Source: Clostridia bacterium (GTDB lineage Bacteria; Bacillota; Clostridia; Christensenellales; Aristaeellaceae). From it: a stretch of 52,286 nt of DNA. Numbering within the stretch: position 1 is the first letter of the stretch; every line of letters starts with the position of its first letter. Below, one piece after another: positions 15,701-23,200 of this stretch. Location: the NCBI GenBank assembly GCA_017431005.1, contig JAFRLY010000030.1, positions 1 to 52,286 of the forward strand. The letters run 5' to 3'. Under the pieces are notes generated by a model, which had not been told where the DNA came from, did no database searches, and saw only the letters and a program-made list of their open reading frames with translations. Both the position numbers and the translations under genes were made by a program.

Positions 15701-15934
15701 ATGAATTTCAAAGGTGTGGGAGCTATCTTCTGTCTGATCGCAGCGATTCTTGGCGGTGTCCGTTACATTGCAGCGGCCATCTGCATGGCCGGTTCGCCTA
15801 CCATCAGTGCGGAAATCTTCGAGGTCGCGCTGCTCTCTGTCGGCACGCTTCCGATGATTGCCGCCATCGTGGCGCTGGTTCTCGGCGTATGCTTCCTGAT
15901 CCTGGGATTCGCCAAGGACGGGAAAAAGGCGTAA
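15701..15934 (+). CDS. small two-helix membrane protein
   Basis: A 77-residue protein consisting mainly of two hydrophobic helices (GVGAIFCLIAAILGGVRYIA and MIAAIVALVLGVCFLILGF) with a short charged tail FAKDGKKA. The ATG follows TAAGGAGGAACTGAAA, a strong ribosome site, which supports a real gene. It is followed 61 bases later by a DUF2500-like gene on the same strand. I do not recognise the family and assign no function. Confidence 0.7.
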   Translation: MNFKGVGAIFCLIAAILGGVRYIAAAICMAGSPTISAEIFEVALLSVGTLPMIAAIVALVLGVCFLILGFAKDGKKA

Positions 15935-15995
15935 GACTTCCGTCCGGGCACAAACTGCAGACATTGAAACAAGCTGAAGAAAGGACCGGCCGAAA

Positions 15996-16397
15996 ATGAT
16001 GAGCTTTGAAACAACATGGGGTTCTGAAGGAGCGTTCAGCCCCCTCATGACCGCACTGATCGCAGTCTTTGCGGTGATTCTGATCGGAACCATCGGAAGA
16101 GCGCTTTATGTCTGGTTCCGGAACAACCGCTCACCGCAGGAAACCGCGGATGCCCGGGTCATCACAAAAAGAACGAAGGTTACAGGGCACGGCGGACATG
16201 CGGGGGTAAGAAACGCCGCAGGCATGAACACGTTCAGCTCATCGACATACACCCGGTACTTTGTGACGTTTGAACTGGATAACGGCAAACGTCTGGAGTT
16301 CAGCGTGAAGGATCCGGAATACGGCATGCTTGCCGAAGGCGACCGGGGCCGTCTTTCCTGGCAGGGCACAAGATACCTCGGATTCGAACGGGTATAA
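15996..16397 (+). CDS. DUF2500-family membrane protein
   Basis: The 133-residue product has one N-terminal transmembrane helix (LIAVFAVILIGTIGRALYVWF) followed by a soluble beta-rich domain. Segments such as ADARVITKRTKV, TRYFVTFELDNGKRLEF and YGMLAEGDRGRLSWQGTRYLGFER match the DUF2500 family closely. No biochemical role is established for that family. A second ATG directly follows the first (15999); AAAGGA lies upstream of both. A good terminator follows at 16420, so it is probably the last gene of the unit begun at 15701. Confidence 0.85.
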   Translation: MMSFETTWGSEGAFSPLMTALIAVFAVILIGTIGRALYVWFRNNRSPQETADARVITKRTKVTGHGGHAGVRNAAGMNTFSSSTYTRYFVTFELDNGKRLEFSVKDPEYGMLAEGDRGRLSWQGTRYLGFERV

Positions 16398-16419
16398 ACG
16401 GACTCAGCCGGCGCTTTAT

Positions 16420-16450
16420 AGCCCGGGCCGCATGACGCGGTCCGGGCTTT
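16420..16450 (+). terminator. rho-independent terminator after DUF2500 gene
   Basis: AGCCCGGGCCGC (16420-16431) pairs with GCGGTCCGGGCT around a short loop, followed by TTCACGTTTT. Confidence 0.75.
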
Positions 16451-16468
16451 CACGTTTTGAATGTGCCA

Positions 16469-16497
16469 TGAACAAATACAGATGATTGTGATATATT
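16469..16497 (+). promoter_or_regulatory. promoter for the CD3324-like fusion gene
   Basis: TGAACA (16469-16474) and TATATT (16492-16497) are 17 bases apart, about 50 bases before the ATG at 16546. The -10 matches five of six and the -35 four of six consensus positions. Confidence 0.5.
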
Positions 16498-16545
16498 TTT
16501 ACGGACAGGAATATCATATGATCTTTCCGGAAGGAGGGCATGCCC

Positions 16546-17292
16546 ATGGGATACCGGAACGCGCAGGATATTTTCCCGGAGGGACTCCTGAGACAGATCC
16601 AGCGGTATGTGGCCGGTGAGACGATTTATATTCCGGCCGGAGACGGGCGGAAAGCCTGGGGTGAAACATCCGGATATCAGCGCTATATCCGGGAAAGAAA
16701 CGAAGAAATCCGCACAGGCTTTGCTGCCGGCCTGACGATTGAGGAATTGATGGACAAATATGCGCTCTCCTACGATTCCATCAAACGGATCGTGTATAAC
16801 AGGAAGGAGACCGCGATGCTGAAATACAGCGCCACACTGTCCGCCGCGAAAGCTTATGCTGACGCAGGAAAACTGGACGCCTGGATCCATTTATACCTGA
16901 ATGAGGAAGGACGGAATATTCCTTTTTCTGACGGCCTCAAACTGTTTGACCGGTACTACTTCAGTCCGGCGCTGTTTCCGGTCAGTTTCTTCACGCGATG
17001 CACCGGACCGGAACCGGATATGAAATACCGGATTGACCGGGATTGGTGGGAGCAACGAATTAAGGAATTGGAAAAGGCCATCCCGGAAGATGACGATCTG
17101 CCGCCGCTGATCGTTCATTACGTGGACGGGGTATTTGAACTGAACGACGGGAATCATCGCCATAAGGCATATGAAAATCTGGGAATTGAAAAAGCCTGGG
17201 TGATCATCTGGATTACGGAAAAGGAAGAACTGGATGAGTTCATGCAGAAATACGGCGATTATGTCAAAGACTGCAGAGTCATCCGAAGATAA
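16546..17292 (+). CDS. CD3324-like helix-turn-helix protein fused to ParB/Srx-like domain
   Basis: The first about 85 residues (MGYRNAQDIFPEGLLRQIQ, then YIPAGDGRKAWGE and LTIEELMDKYALSYDSIKRIV) match small CD3324-type proteins with a C-terminal helix-turn-helix. The remaining about 160 residues are a second domain containing PPLIVHYVDGVFELNDGNHRHKAY, reminiscent of ParB/sulfiredoxin-like nuclease or nucleotide-binding folds with a GNHR motif. An ATG six bases upstream (16540) is possible, but AAGGAGG is better spaced from 16546. The next gene, a small P-loop kinase, starts 16 bases downstream. The domain split is visible; the joint function is unknown. Confidence 0.72.
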   Translation: MGYRNAQDIFPEGLLRQIQRYVAGETIYIPAGDGRKAWGETSGYQRYIRERNEEIRTGFAAGLTIEELMDKYALSYDSIKRIVYNRKETAMLKYSATLSAAKAYADAGKLDAWIHLYLNEEGRNIPFSDGLKLFDRYYFSPALFPVSFFTRCTGPEPDMKYRIDRDWWEQRIKELEKAIPEDDDLPPLIVHYVDGVFELNDGNHRHKAYENLGIEKAWVIIWITEKEELDEFMQKYGDYVKDCRVIRR

Positions 17293-17308
17293 GGCGGTGA
17301 GGGACAAT

Positions 17309-17836
17309 ATGAGACTGTATATGATTACCGGTACCTGCGGGGCCGGGAAATCCACCATGAAGGACAGACTGGCGGAAACGCTCGATCCGGAACGGTACGT
17401 GTGTGTTGATTCGGATGAGACCGGTCTGAACTGGTGGGATTACGCCGGGACAGACCGGGAAGCTCAGTATGGGGCGGATACCCTGAAGGAAGCTTTCCGG
17501 ATGGCCGGTGGAAGAGACCTTGTGTTTGTCACCTGCATGGTACCGCAGGATTACATGACAAAAACAACGGTGCCGGACGAACTGAAGGCAACGTACTGTA
17601 TCGCCCTGTGGGCACCGGACGCGGTGATTGAACAGCGCCTGCGCGCCAGGCCGAAGGAGCGGGGATTCACCTCGGACGAAGCGATCCGGCCGCACATTGA
17701 ATATAACCAATGGATCGGAAGGAACCGGGGCAAGTATCAGCTGTTTATCAACAACGAAGCGCAAAATGAGAAAGAGACCGCAAAGATCATTATGCAATAT
17801 ATCACTGCTTTGCCTGACGCTGATACAGTCAGATAA
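17309..17836 (+). CDS. small P-loop (AAA-type) nucleotide kinase-like protein
   Basis: A 175-residue P-loop NTPase with a Walker A motif GTCGAGKST beginning near residue 7 and a D-E pair in CVDSDETGLNWWD. The later ALWAPDAVIEQRLRARPKERG contains arginines in the position of a lid in small-molecule kinases. A longer in-frame start exists, but the ATG at 17309 places the P-loop at the N-terminus as in this family and has GAGGG upstream. It follows the CD3324-like fusion gene closely and is probably co-transcribed. The substrate is not predictable from sequence. Confidence 0.78.
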   Translation: MRLYMITGTCGAGKSTMKDRLAETLDPERYVCVDSDETGLNWWDYAGTDREAQYGADTLKEAFRMAGGRDLVFVTCMVPQDYMTKTTVPDELKATYCIALWAPDAVIEQRLRARPKERGFTSDEAIRPHIEYNQWIGRNRGKYQLFINNEAQNEKETAKIIMQYITALPDADTVR

Positions 17837-18136
17837 CCCGGAGAAATATACCTGTCCGGAATAGAATAACAAACAAAGCAGTGACAGAGTTGTATAATTT
17901 ATAAGCGTTTGTCAGAATACTGGTGATTAAAATCTCATTTATCTGCCACGGCAACACTTCCTATCAATAGGGATTTACGTGACCGGAGGCGCACTTATCG
18001 CGGCAAATCGTGTCGGTAGTAATTGGTTTTACTACCAATTTACTACTTTCCAGCAAAGATAAATATTTTATGGTTTTCCCGCCGCGTCTGGTACAATACC
18101 GGCGGAGAACCCGAATCCGGGAGGAGTGTTTTTGAT
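17837..18136 (+). other. intergenic region with recombination-like repeats
   Basis: No gene is seen in these 300 bases. They hold one copy of a 20-bp direct repeat (17937-17956) and an inverted pair GGTAGTAA/TTACTACC (18015-18036) followed by TTTACTACTTT, motifs that recur at 19855-19895 and 20145-20170 near an integrase remnant. Confidence 0.55.
17937..17956 (+). repeat. 20-bp direct repeat, copy 1
   Basis: ATTTATCTGCCACGGCAACA occurs here and again, identical, at 20048-20067, 2111 bases away. The copies flank an HD protein gene, a tail-anchored protein gene and an integrase remnant, so they may be old attachment-site or terminal repeats. Confidence 0.75.
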
Positions 18137-18712
18137 ATGGACCTGAATATCGAGGCGCAGAAAAAGGAATTCCTGACGGTCTGCCGCGCGGAAATCAGCC
18201 GGGAAGGACTGGAGGACCTGCTGGGCTGGCTGGAGAAGGCGGATTTCTATACGGCGCCGGCCAGCACGAAATACCACGGGGGCTATGCGGGCGGCCTGTG
18301 CCAGCATGCCATCGACGTTTACCGGTACGCGAAGCGGCTGACTTTCCTGATGCCCAAGGCGCCGTCGGATGAATCCGTGGCGATCGCCGCCCTGTTCCAC
18401 GACCTGTGCAAGGTAAACCTGTACAAGACGGAGAAGCGGAACCAGAAGATCAACGGGGAATGGCAGGAAGTCCCGTATTACGTCATCGACGAGAAATTCC
18501 ATTTCGGCGGCCACGGCTCCAAGTCCGTTTTCCTGATCCAGCAATTCATGAAGCTGACGACGGAGGAAGCCGCGGCGATCAACTGCCATATGGGTTTCTC
18601 GGACGGAAACCCGAACGCCGTCCGGGATGTGGGGAACGCGTACCACCAGTTCCCGCTGGCCTGGATCATCCACGTGGCGGACGAGGCCGCCACGTTCCTG
18701 CTGGAAAGGTAA
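18137..18712 (+). CDS. HD-domain phosphohydrolase
   Basis: A 191-residue HD-domain protein. The metal-binding residues are visible as QHAIDVYRYAKRL (H), ALFHDLCKV (HD pair) and, later, HGSKSVFLIQQF and a terminal IIHVADEAATF (D). Such enzymes hydrolyse phosphate esters of nucleotides or nucleic acids. GGGAGGAG lies upstream of the ATG. The gene stands between the two 20-bp direct repeats, with mobile-element remnants downstream, and could be cargo. Small HD proteins of this kind are common in phages and integrative elements, but a chromosomal role is equally possible. The physiological substrate is unknown. Confidence 0.85.
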   Translation: MDLNIEAQKKEFLTVCRAEISREGLEDLLGWLEKADFYTAPASTKYHGGYAGGLCQHAIDVYRYAKRLTFLMPKAPSDESVAIAALFHDLCKVNLYKTEKRNQKINGEWQEVPYYVIDEKFHFGGHGSKSVFLIQQFMKLTTEEAAAINCHMGFSDGNPNAVRDVGNAYHQFPLAWIIHVADEAATFLLER

Positions 18713-18889
18713 GGCCTGATATTGCCTGCACACAGCGCACAGGCGCCGGGTGCGTTTTGTTCGGCGGGGAAGAACGGAAAGAAAAATAAGCCCGGTTATT
18801 TCTCGGTTCCGGTCCTGTATTGTTTCCGGGAAACCGGGTATGATCCGGATAACGGGAGAGATAAGATCCCGGCGAAAGGAGGGGTTTCG

Positions 18890-19249
18890 GTGGCAGGGTT
18901 GGTGCGTAAGGAGAAAGGTTTTTTCAGGGACGCCAATTACGCGGACAGGAACGCCCAGGTCATCCCCAGCGCGCAGAAGGAATTCCCCGGAGAGGTAGTT
19001 TTCCGGGACAGAAATGCACAGGCTGCGGGCGAAATCGTCTTTAAGGACAGGAACGGCCGGTACACGGCGGACAGCGCCGTCACTCCCGGGCAGGAAACAA
19101 TTGTAATCCTGGACGAAACCCCGGATACGAGGCGCAAAGAAGAAACGCAAAGCCCCAAAAAAGAAGCCGGATCCGGCGTGCCCGCCGGGCTGATCTGGTT
19201 TGTGTGCCTGCTGGCCGCGGCGGCGCTGCTGGCGCTGCGGTTCTTGTGA
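18890..19249 (+). CDS. tail-anchored protein with repeated F-x-DRN motifs
   Basis: The 119-residue product starts at GTG 18890 after AAAGGAGGGG. Its first about 65 residues carry imperfect repeats of a short beta-like motif: FFRDANYADRNAQVIP, VVFRDRNAQAAGE and IVFKDRNGRYTADS. A charged, proline-poor linker follows (DTRRKEETQSPKKEAG). The protein ends with a single hydrophobic helix, LIWFVCLLAAAALLALRFL, at the extreme C-terminus, so it is probably tail-anchored with the repeats in the cytoplasm. I do not recognise the family. It lies between the HD gene and the integrase remnant. Confidence 0.6.
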   Translation: MAGLVRKEKGFFRDANYADRNAQVIPSAQKEFPGEVVFRDRNAQAAGEIVFKDRNGRYTADSAVTPGQETIVILDETPDTRRKEETQSPKKEAGSGVPAGLIWFVCLLAAAALLALRFL

Positions 19250-19437
19250 GAAAAGGCAGAGGCTTTTTGAGACGGCCCGGAGCGGCTGGGATGCTGCGGG
19301 AAGAGATTCCCGCAGTTTTATATTTTCCGGGCAGGATCCGGTTACTATTCACAGTTTTTCAAGGGAAGAATAAAAGGAACCGCCGGTGGCAATCAGCCGC
19401 AGGCGGTACAGAGTTCCTGAAGTGAATAAGGAATATT

Positions 19438-19743
19438 TTGCGTCAGGCGGAGAAGCGCCTGGAATACATTCACGCCGTTTCTGGCACAGGTTTCGATGTA
19501 AGTCCGGATACCTACTGCAGTATTCAGGCGCGGGCAGGCATGTACCCGAAGACGTTGCAGTACCTGATGGGACATAGCGACATCAGTGTGACAATGAACA
19601 CGTACACTCACCTGGGACTGGAGGATGCAGTGGACGAAATGAACCGGATGCAGCAGCTGGAAAGCGCCAGGAAGGAACAGGAGGCGCTGAGTGGAAAGAC
19701 GGACGAGGTGAAGCTTTCAAAGAAGCATTTCCGGGCAGGTTGA
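19438..19743 (+). pseudogene. C-terminal remnant of a tyrosine recombinase (integrase)
   Basis: Residues from about 30 onward read GMYPKTLQYLMGHSDISVTMNTYTHLGLEDAVDEMNRM, the end of a Tn916-family-type integrase, with the conserved GH and the catalytic Tyr in NTYTH. The region before it (QARAGM preceded by SPDTYCS) has lost the Arg-His box HxxR and the rest of the catalytic and DNA-binding domains. No upstream frame restores them, so this is a decayed, truncated gene. It lies about 300 bases before the second direct repeat and the TTTACTACT-rich region, consistent with one end of an old integrative element. Confidence 0.85.
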
Positions 19744-20047
19744 CCGGGAAAAATGACGATACCGACTGGAGCGAATCCAGCCGGTTTTTTATTGCCCGGG
19801 TTTTCTTTCTATGGTATTCTATGTCAAGAAAGAAACGGCTCTCAGAGCATTCCGAGTAGTAAATTGGAGGGCATTTTACTACTTTTCTACTACTTTTGAC
19901 GGCCGCGATAAGTCACGTTTTGCAACGAAAAGCGAAGCATGAATTTGGGCGGTTGAAAAAATGACCAGATCCGACATTCCCTGGGAGTGGCCTAAACGTT
20001 GCTTTTCGTGGCCGGAGGAGGCTTTACTGACCAATGACGAAGATTTT

Positions 20048-20067
20048 ATTTATCTGCCACGGCAACA
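20048..20067 (+). repeat. 20-bp direct repeat, copy 2
   Basis: Identical to 17937-17956 on the same strand; both are followed within about 45 to 60 bases by CGCGGCAAA and then by TTACTAC motifs. Confidence 0.75.
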
Positions 20068-20203
20068 GTGACTAAGGGGTTGGCAGGACATGCCTGAATC
20101 GCGGCAAAACGCTGCAAAACGTGGCAGGCAAAAAGGAAATTACTACTGTTTTACTACTACTGGTGAAATTTTGCCGAAAACATGAATATCAACGCCATAC
20201 GAA

Positions 20204-20241
20204 AAAGCGCTAGCCTTTGAAAAACAAGGGCTTAGCGCTTT
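20204..20241 (+). terminator. long hairpin, probable terminator at element end
   Basis: AAAGCGCTAGCCTT (20204-20217) pairs with AAGGGCTTAGCGCTTT around an A-rich loop, with small bulges, followed by CTTGG. Similar hairpins are common next to integrase genes of Clostridial elements. Confidence 0.55.
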
Positions 20242-20392
20242 CTTGGCGGTTATTCATATTTCCGGTCAAGCGGGTATGTTGTGGCTTTATCGGCTGAGTA
20301 GATTGATCAGTGCCAGCCGGATAAGGTTTATAGTTGACTTTGTTCGGCAGCAGAGTGATTACTACAACGATTCTATGGAGGAGGAGTAGTCA

Positions 20393-20668
20393 ATGAAAGT
20401 GCCGATCAATCAGAAATTCATGCTCACGATTACCGAGGCATCTGAGTACTTTGTGTTTTGCAACCCCTAAACGGATAAAGGTAAATCAATTATGCAACAA
20501 ATAGAGTACTTTGGTATAGGGGTAAAGGCGTTACGCAAATTTGTTGCAGATCATCAGGAGATATCAATTCACTATGGTAATCGCTGGAGAATTATCCGAG
20601 ACAAAATGGAGGACTATCTGGTAAGGGTTGGATTTGGAGAAGAAGGAACGAAAAGAAAAGTAAACTGA
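20393..20668 (+). pseudogene. Tn916-type excisionase (xis-like), split by a 60-bp insertion
   Basis: The frame opens at ATG 20393 after GGAGGAGGAG and reads INQKFMLTITEASEYF, the start of a Tn916-family excisionase, then stops at TAA 20471. The rest resumes in the same frame from 20504: EYFGIGVKALRKFVADHQEI then HYGNRWRIIRDKMEDYL. The ten bases GAGTACTTTG occur at both 20444-20453 and 20504-20513, so 60 bases (50 plus the duplicated ten) appear inserted. Removing them restores a continuous excisionase of about 71 residues. An internal ATG at 20492 could express the second part. No matching integrase follows. Confidence 0.78.
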
Positions 20669-20705
20669 ATGTACCCTAAGCATAATCAGAAAAGTGGAGG
20701 AAATC

Positions 20706-20891
20706 ATGAAACAGATATCAAACAAAGAATATGAACAGTACCAGCGGTACCAAACAGATAAGTTGTATGGGAGAATACTCACCCCGGATGGATTGCGTTT
20801 GATCTGTGCCGCTCTTGATTATGACCCTGAGAAGATCGGAAGGCATATGTTGGAAATGCTAGCGAAATTTAGAAGTGATGGAATTATATAA
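20706..20891 (+). CDS. small element-associated protein, unknown function
   Basis: A 61-residue hydrophilic protein starting MKQISNKEYEQYQRYQTDKL and ending in a helical segment ALDYDPEKIGRHMLEMLAKF. The ATG follows AGTGGAGGAAATC, a good ribosome site. It lies 37 bases after the split excisionase on the same strand, a position where integrative elements often carry small accessory genes. I do not recognise the family; a role with the excisionase is only suggested by location. Confidence 0.6.
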   Translation: MKQISNKEYEQYQRYQTDKLYGRILTPDGLRLICAALDYDPEKIGRHMLEMLAKFRSDGII

Positions 20892-20956
20892 ATATTTGTT
20901 GTCTGCATATTAAGGTAAAGTAGTACTACTTCCATCAAGGAAGCCTTTTCAGTAAT

Positions 20957-21973
20957 TTATTTCTCTGATAACAATTGTTTAACACTTTCCCGCTCAACCA
21001 TCCAGACTCCTAATAATGTTCGCTCTGGTGGAAGCTCTTTTTGTCTGATATGCCTTACCAGCATGTCGACAACCAAGTGCGCTTTTTGCGATATGTCCTG
21101 TGCAAGTGTTGTTAATGGGGGATAAGTTATTTCAGCAATAGGTAAATTATCAAATCCCATAACAGACACTTGTTCAGGGATTTTGATGTGCATCTTATGC
21201 AGCGTTTGCATTAGTTGTACTGCGACACGATCAGATGTACAGAAAAAGGCCGACGGAGCATTTGCTTTTGATAAAGTTTTGCCAACAAGGACTTCATCAA
21301 CCGCTGTTAATGGTGTGGGAAAAATATTTTCTTCCAGTAACTGGATCCCATATTTTTTAAGACCTGCTTTAAAACCTTGTAAACGGTGCTGATCAACTTC
21401 GCTATCTTCCAGGTAATTGGCAATGAAGGCAACCTGACGGTGACCCATTTGGCCTAAATATTCACCTGCCATTTGTCCACCGGCATCATCATCGACTCCA
21501 ACATGATTTATACCAGGGATCCGGAAGTAGCAATCTGTAAATACTGTTGGAATTGATGGTAAAGAATGAATACGCTGGAGTTGTTTACTGAAAGAACCAT
21601 TGAAAATGGCACCTGCTACATTCCATCCCCGTAAATCACTTTCAACTTCCTGAAAGTCATCTGTAAATCGAATAAGGGGATAATAACCTTTTCGATATAG
21701 TTCAACAGTCAGAGCTCCGACATATTCGGCAGTATACGGGTTTCGAAATATATTTTCTCCCTCAGAAGCCTGAACAATAATGGCAATTACATATGATTCA
21801 CGTTGTGCTAAAGAACGAGCAGCTTGGTTTGGAACATATCCTGTTGCTTGAATAATAGCCTGAATACGTTCAACAGTATCGGAAGATACGCGACTGTAGT
21901 TGCCATTTATTACATTGGATACAGTTGCCATGCTGACCCCTGCAGCTTGAGCGATTTCTTTTAGCGTCTTCAT
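20957..21973 (-). CDS. LacI-family transcriptional repressor
   Basis: A 338-residue LacI-type regulator. The N-terminal helix-turn-helix and hinge read TLKEIAQAAGVSMATVSNVINGNY and GYVPNQAARSLAQ, followed by a periplasmic-binding-like sugar domain with ICTSD-like FFCTSDRVA and VMGFDNLPIA. The ATG at 21973 has GAGG upstream; a GTG three bases earlier is less likely. It is divergent from the importer and hydrolase operon and near two operator-like palindromes, so it probably represses both that operon and itself until a sugar binds. The effector is likely an alpha-glucoside or related sugar by context. Confidence 0.93.
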   Translation of the reverse strand: MKTLKEIAQAAGVSMATVSNVINGNYSRVSSDTVERIQAIIQATGYVPNQAARSLAQRESYVIAIIVQASEGENIFRNPYTAEYVGALTVELYRKGYYPLIRFTDDFQEVESDLRGWNVAGAIFNGSFSKQLQRIHSLPSIPTVFTDCYFRIPGINHVGVDDDAGGQMAGEYLGQMGHRQVAFIANYLEDSEVDQHRLQGFKAGLKKYGIQLLEENIFPTPLTAVDEVLVGKTLSKANAPSAFFCTSDRVAVQLMQTLHKMHIKIPEQVSVMGFDNLPIAEITYPPLTTLAQDISQKAHLVVDMLVRHIRQKELPPERTLLGVWMVERESVKQLLSEK

Positions 21974-22044
21974 CACAATACCTCTTTATGAAAAATACCA
22001 TTATAAATTTAACACAATGCATGCGATGAATCAAGATATAATAG

Positions 22045-22058
22045 GTAAAGCGATTAAC
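22045..22058. promoter_or_regulatory. LacI-type operator near the repressor promoter
   Basis: GTAAAGCGATTAAC shares its left half with the perfect operator at 22233. It lies directly next to a minus-strand TATTAT (22037-22042) that may be the repressor -10 box, so binding would block repressor transcription. Confidence 0.6.
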
Positions 22059-22195
22059 CTTTCATTTACCTTTAATGCCATCTTATCGTTTTCTTCCATT
22101 GTTTTTTGTTGATTGGACACAGCGGCTAAATTCCTTGTAAATACTTGTGTATTTAAAAATTTACGGCTTTTTTGAAGCATGTGCTAAAAAAACGC

Positions 22196-22224
22196 TTGAC
22201 ATGAATTTGTGGTGGTGATATATT
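22196..22224 (+). promoter_or_regulatory. strong promoter of the sugar importer operon
   Basis: TTGACA (22196-22201) is exactly 17 bases from TATATT (22219-22224). It lies 41 bases before the first permease ATG, with the operator immediately downstream. Confidence 0.88.
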
Positions 22225-22232
22225 CTCATCAG

Positions 22233-22246
22233 GTAAAGCGCTTTAC
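22233..22246. promoter_or_regulatory. perfect LacI-family operator
   Basis: GTAAAGCGCTTTAC is a perfect 14-base palindrome centred on CG, the usual LacI-family form. It begins nine bases after the -10 box, overlapping the expected transcription start, so a bound repressor would block initiation. A catabolite-control site would look similar. Confidence 0.82.
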
Positions 22247-22264
22247 TTAAAGGGGAGCGATTAT

Positions 22265-23188
22265 ATGAAGCCATCATTGCAAAGAGTTGGTCGGCAGATT
22301 GGACACAACTGGGGTCTGTATCTTCTTCTGCTACCTTCCCTCATTCTGTTGATTATTTTCTCATACAAGCCGATGTATGGCGTGGTCATTGCTTTCAAGG
22401 ACTATAAAAACTCTTTGGGAATAATGGGCAGCCCTTGGGCGGATCCGCTGTTTAAACATTTCAGCAGGTTTTTCAATTCATTCCAATGTGGGACCACTAT
22501 ACGAAACACTTTGGCATTAAGCCTGTATAGCTTGCTGGTAGGTTTTCCGATTCCTATTATCCTTGCACTCATGATTAACCAGATCAGTGCCAAGCGCTTC
22601 CGGAAAGGATTCCAGACAGTTCTTTACTTGCCTCACTTTATCTCTACTGTTGTAATGGTTGGCTTGCTGCTCATCTGGCTTTCTCCTTCCCGTGGACTGC
22701 TTGGTGCAATTTACGGGTTGTTTGGCAAAACAGCACCGAACATCATGGGTGAAGCTTCCGCTTTCCGAAGTATATATGTATGGTCTGATATTTGGCAGCA
22801 TGCTGGCTGGGATTCCATTGTATATCTGGCCGCTTTGTCTTCCATTGATCCGACATTGTATGAAGCAGCGGTTGTGGATGGCGCAACCAGATGGCAAAAA
22901 CAGATCTACATCGATCTTCCACTTCTTCTGCCGACTGCTTGTATCCTCCTGATTCTCCGGGTTGGCGGCATTATGAACGTTGGGTTTGAAAAAGTTTTTT
23001 TGATGCAGAATTCTCTGAATCAAACTACTAGCGAAGTGATTGCTACCTATGTATATAAAATGGGTCTAAAGAACAACCAGTACTCTGTTTCTACAGCTGT
23101 CAATCTGTTCAATAACGTGATTAATTTTGCTCTGCTGGTGCTGGTAAACGGTATTACAAAGAAGCTTGGCGATACCAGCCTGTGGTAA
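22265..23188 (+). CDS. carbohydrate ABC permease (LplB/YteP type)
   Basis: A 307-residue permease, first gene of the LacI-controlled operon, with the N-terminal YLLLLPSLILLIIFSYKPMYG segment and EAA loop DPTLYEAAVVDGATRWQKQIYIDLP. It ends TKKLGDTSLW, typical of the LplB branch. AAAGGGGAG precedes the ATG. Its codon use and base composition are AT-richer than the first importer operon at 11650-15274, so it is not a recent duplicate of that operon. It pairs with the LplC-type permease 12 bases downstream. Confidence 0.93.
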   Translation: MKPSLQRVGRQIGHNWGLYLLLLPSLILLIIFSYKPMYGVVIAFKDYKNSLGIMGSPWADPLFKHFSRFFNSFQCGTTIRNTLALSLYSLLVGFPIPIILALMINQISAKRFRKGFQTVLYLPHFISTVVMVGLLLIWLSPSRGLLGAIYGLFGKTAPNIMGEASAFRSIYVWSDIWQHAGWDSIVYLAALSSIDPTLYEAAVVDGATRWQKQIYIDLPLLLPTACILLILRVGGIMNVGFEKVFLMQNSLNQTTSEVIATYVYKMGLKNNQYSVSTAVNLFNNVINFALLVLVNGITKKLGDTSLW

Positions 23189-23200
23189 GGAGGCAGTTGT

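Larger units (their letters stand above)
19744..20392 (+). other. element-end region rich in repeats, no intact gene
   Basis: This 650-base stretch after the integrase remnant has AGTAGTAAA/TTTACTACT as an inverted pair (19855-19863 and 19874-19882), another CTACTACTTTT, an ACGAAAAGC inverted pair near 19932 and 20005, the second 20-bp direct repeat (20048-20067) and a TTACTACTGTTTTACTACTACT tract near 20145, followed by the hairpin at 20204. Such clustered repeats are typical of recombinase arm or attachment regions. No protein gene is supported. Confidence 0.6.

Noticed and set aside
17837-20392. A CRISPR array suggested by repeated TTTACTACT motifs
   Set aside because: The motifs are short, irregularly spaced and occur as inverted pairs; there is no repeat-spacer periodicity and no cas gene.
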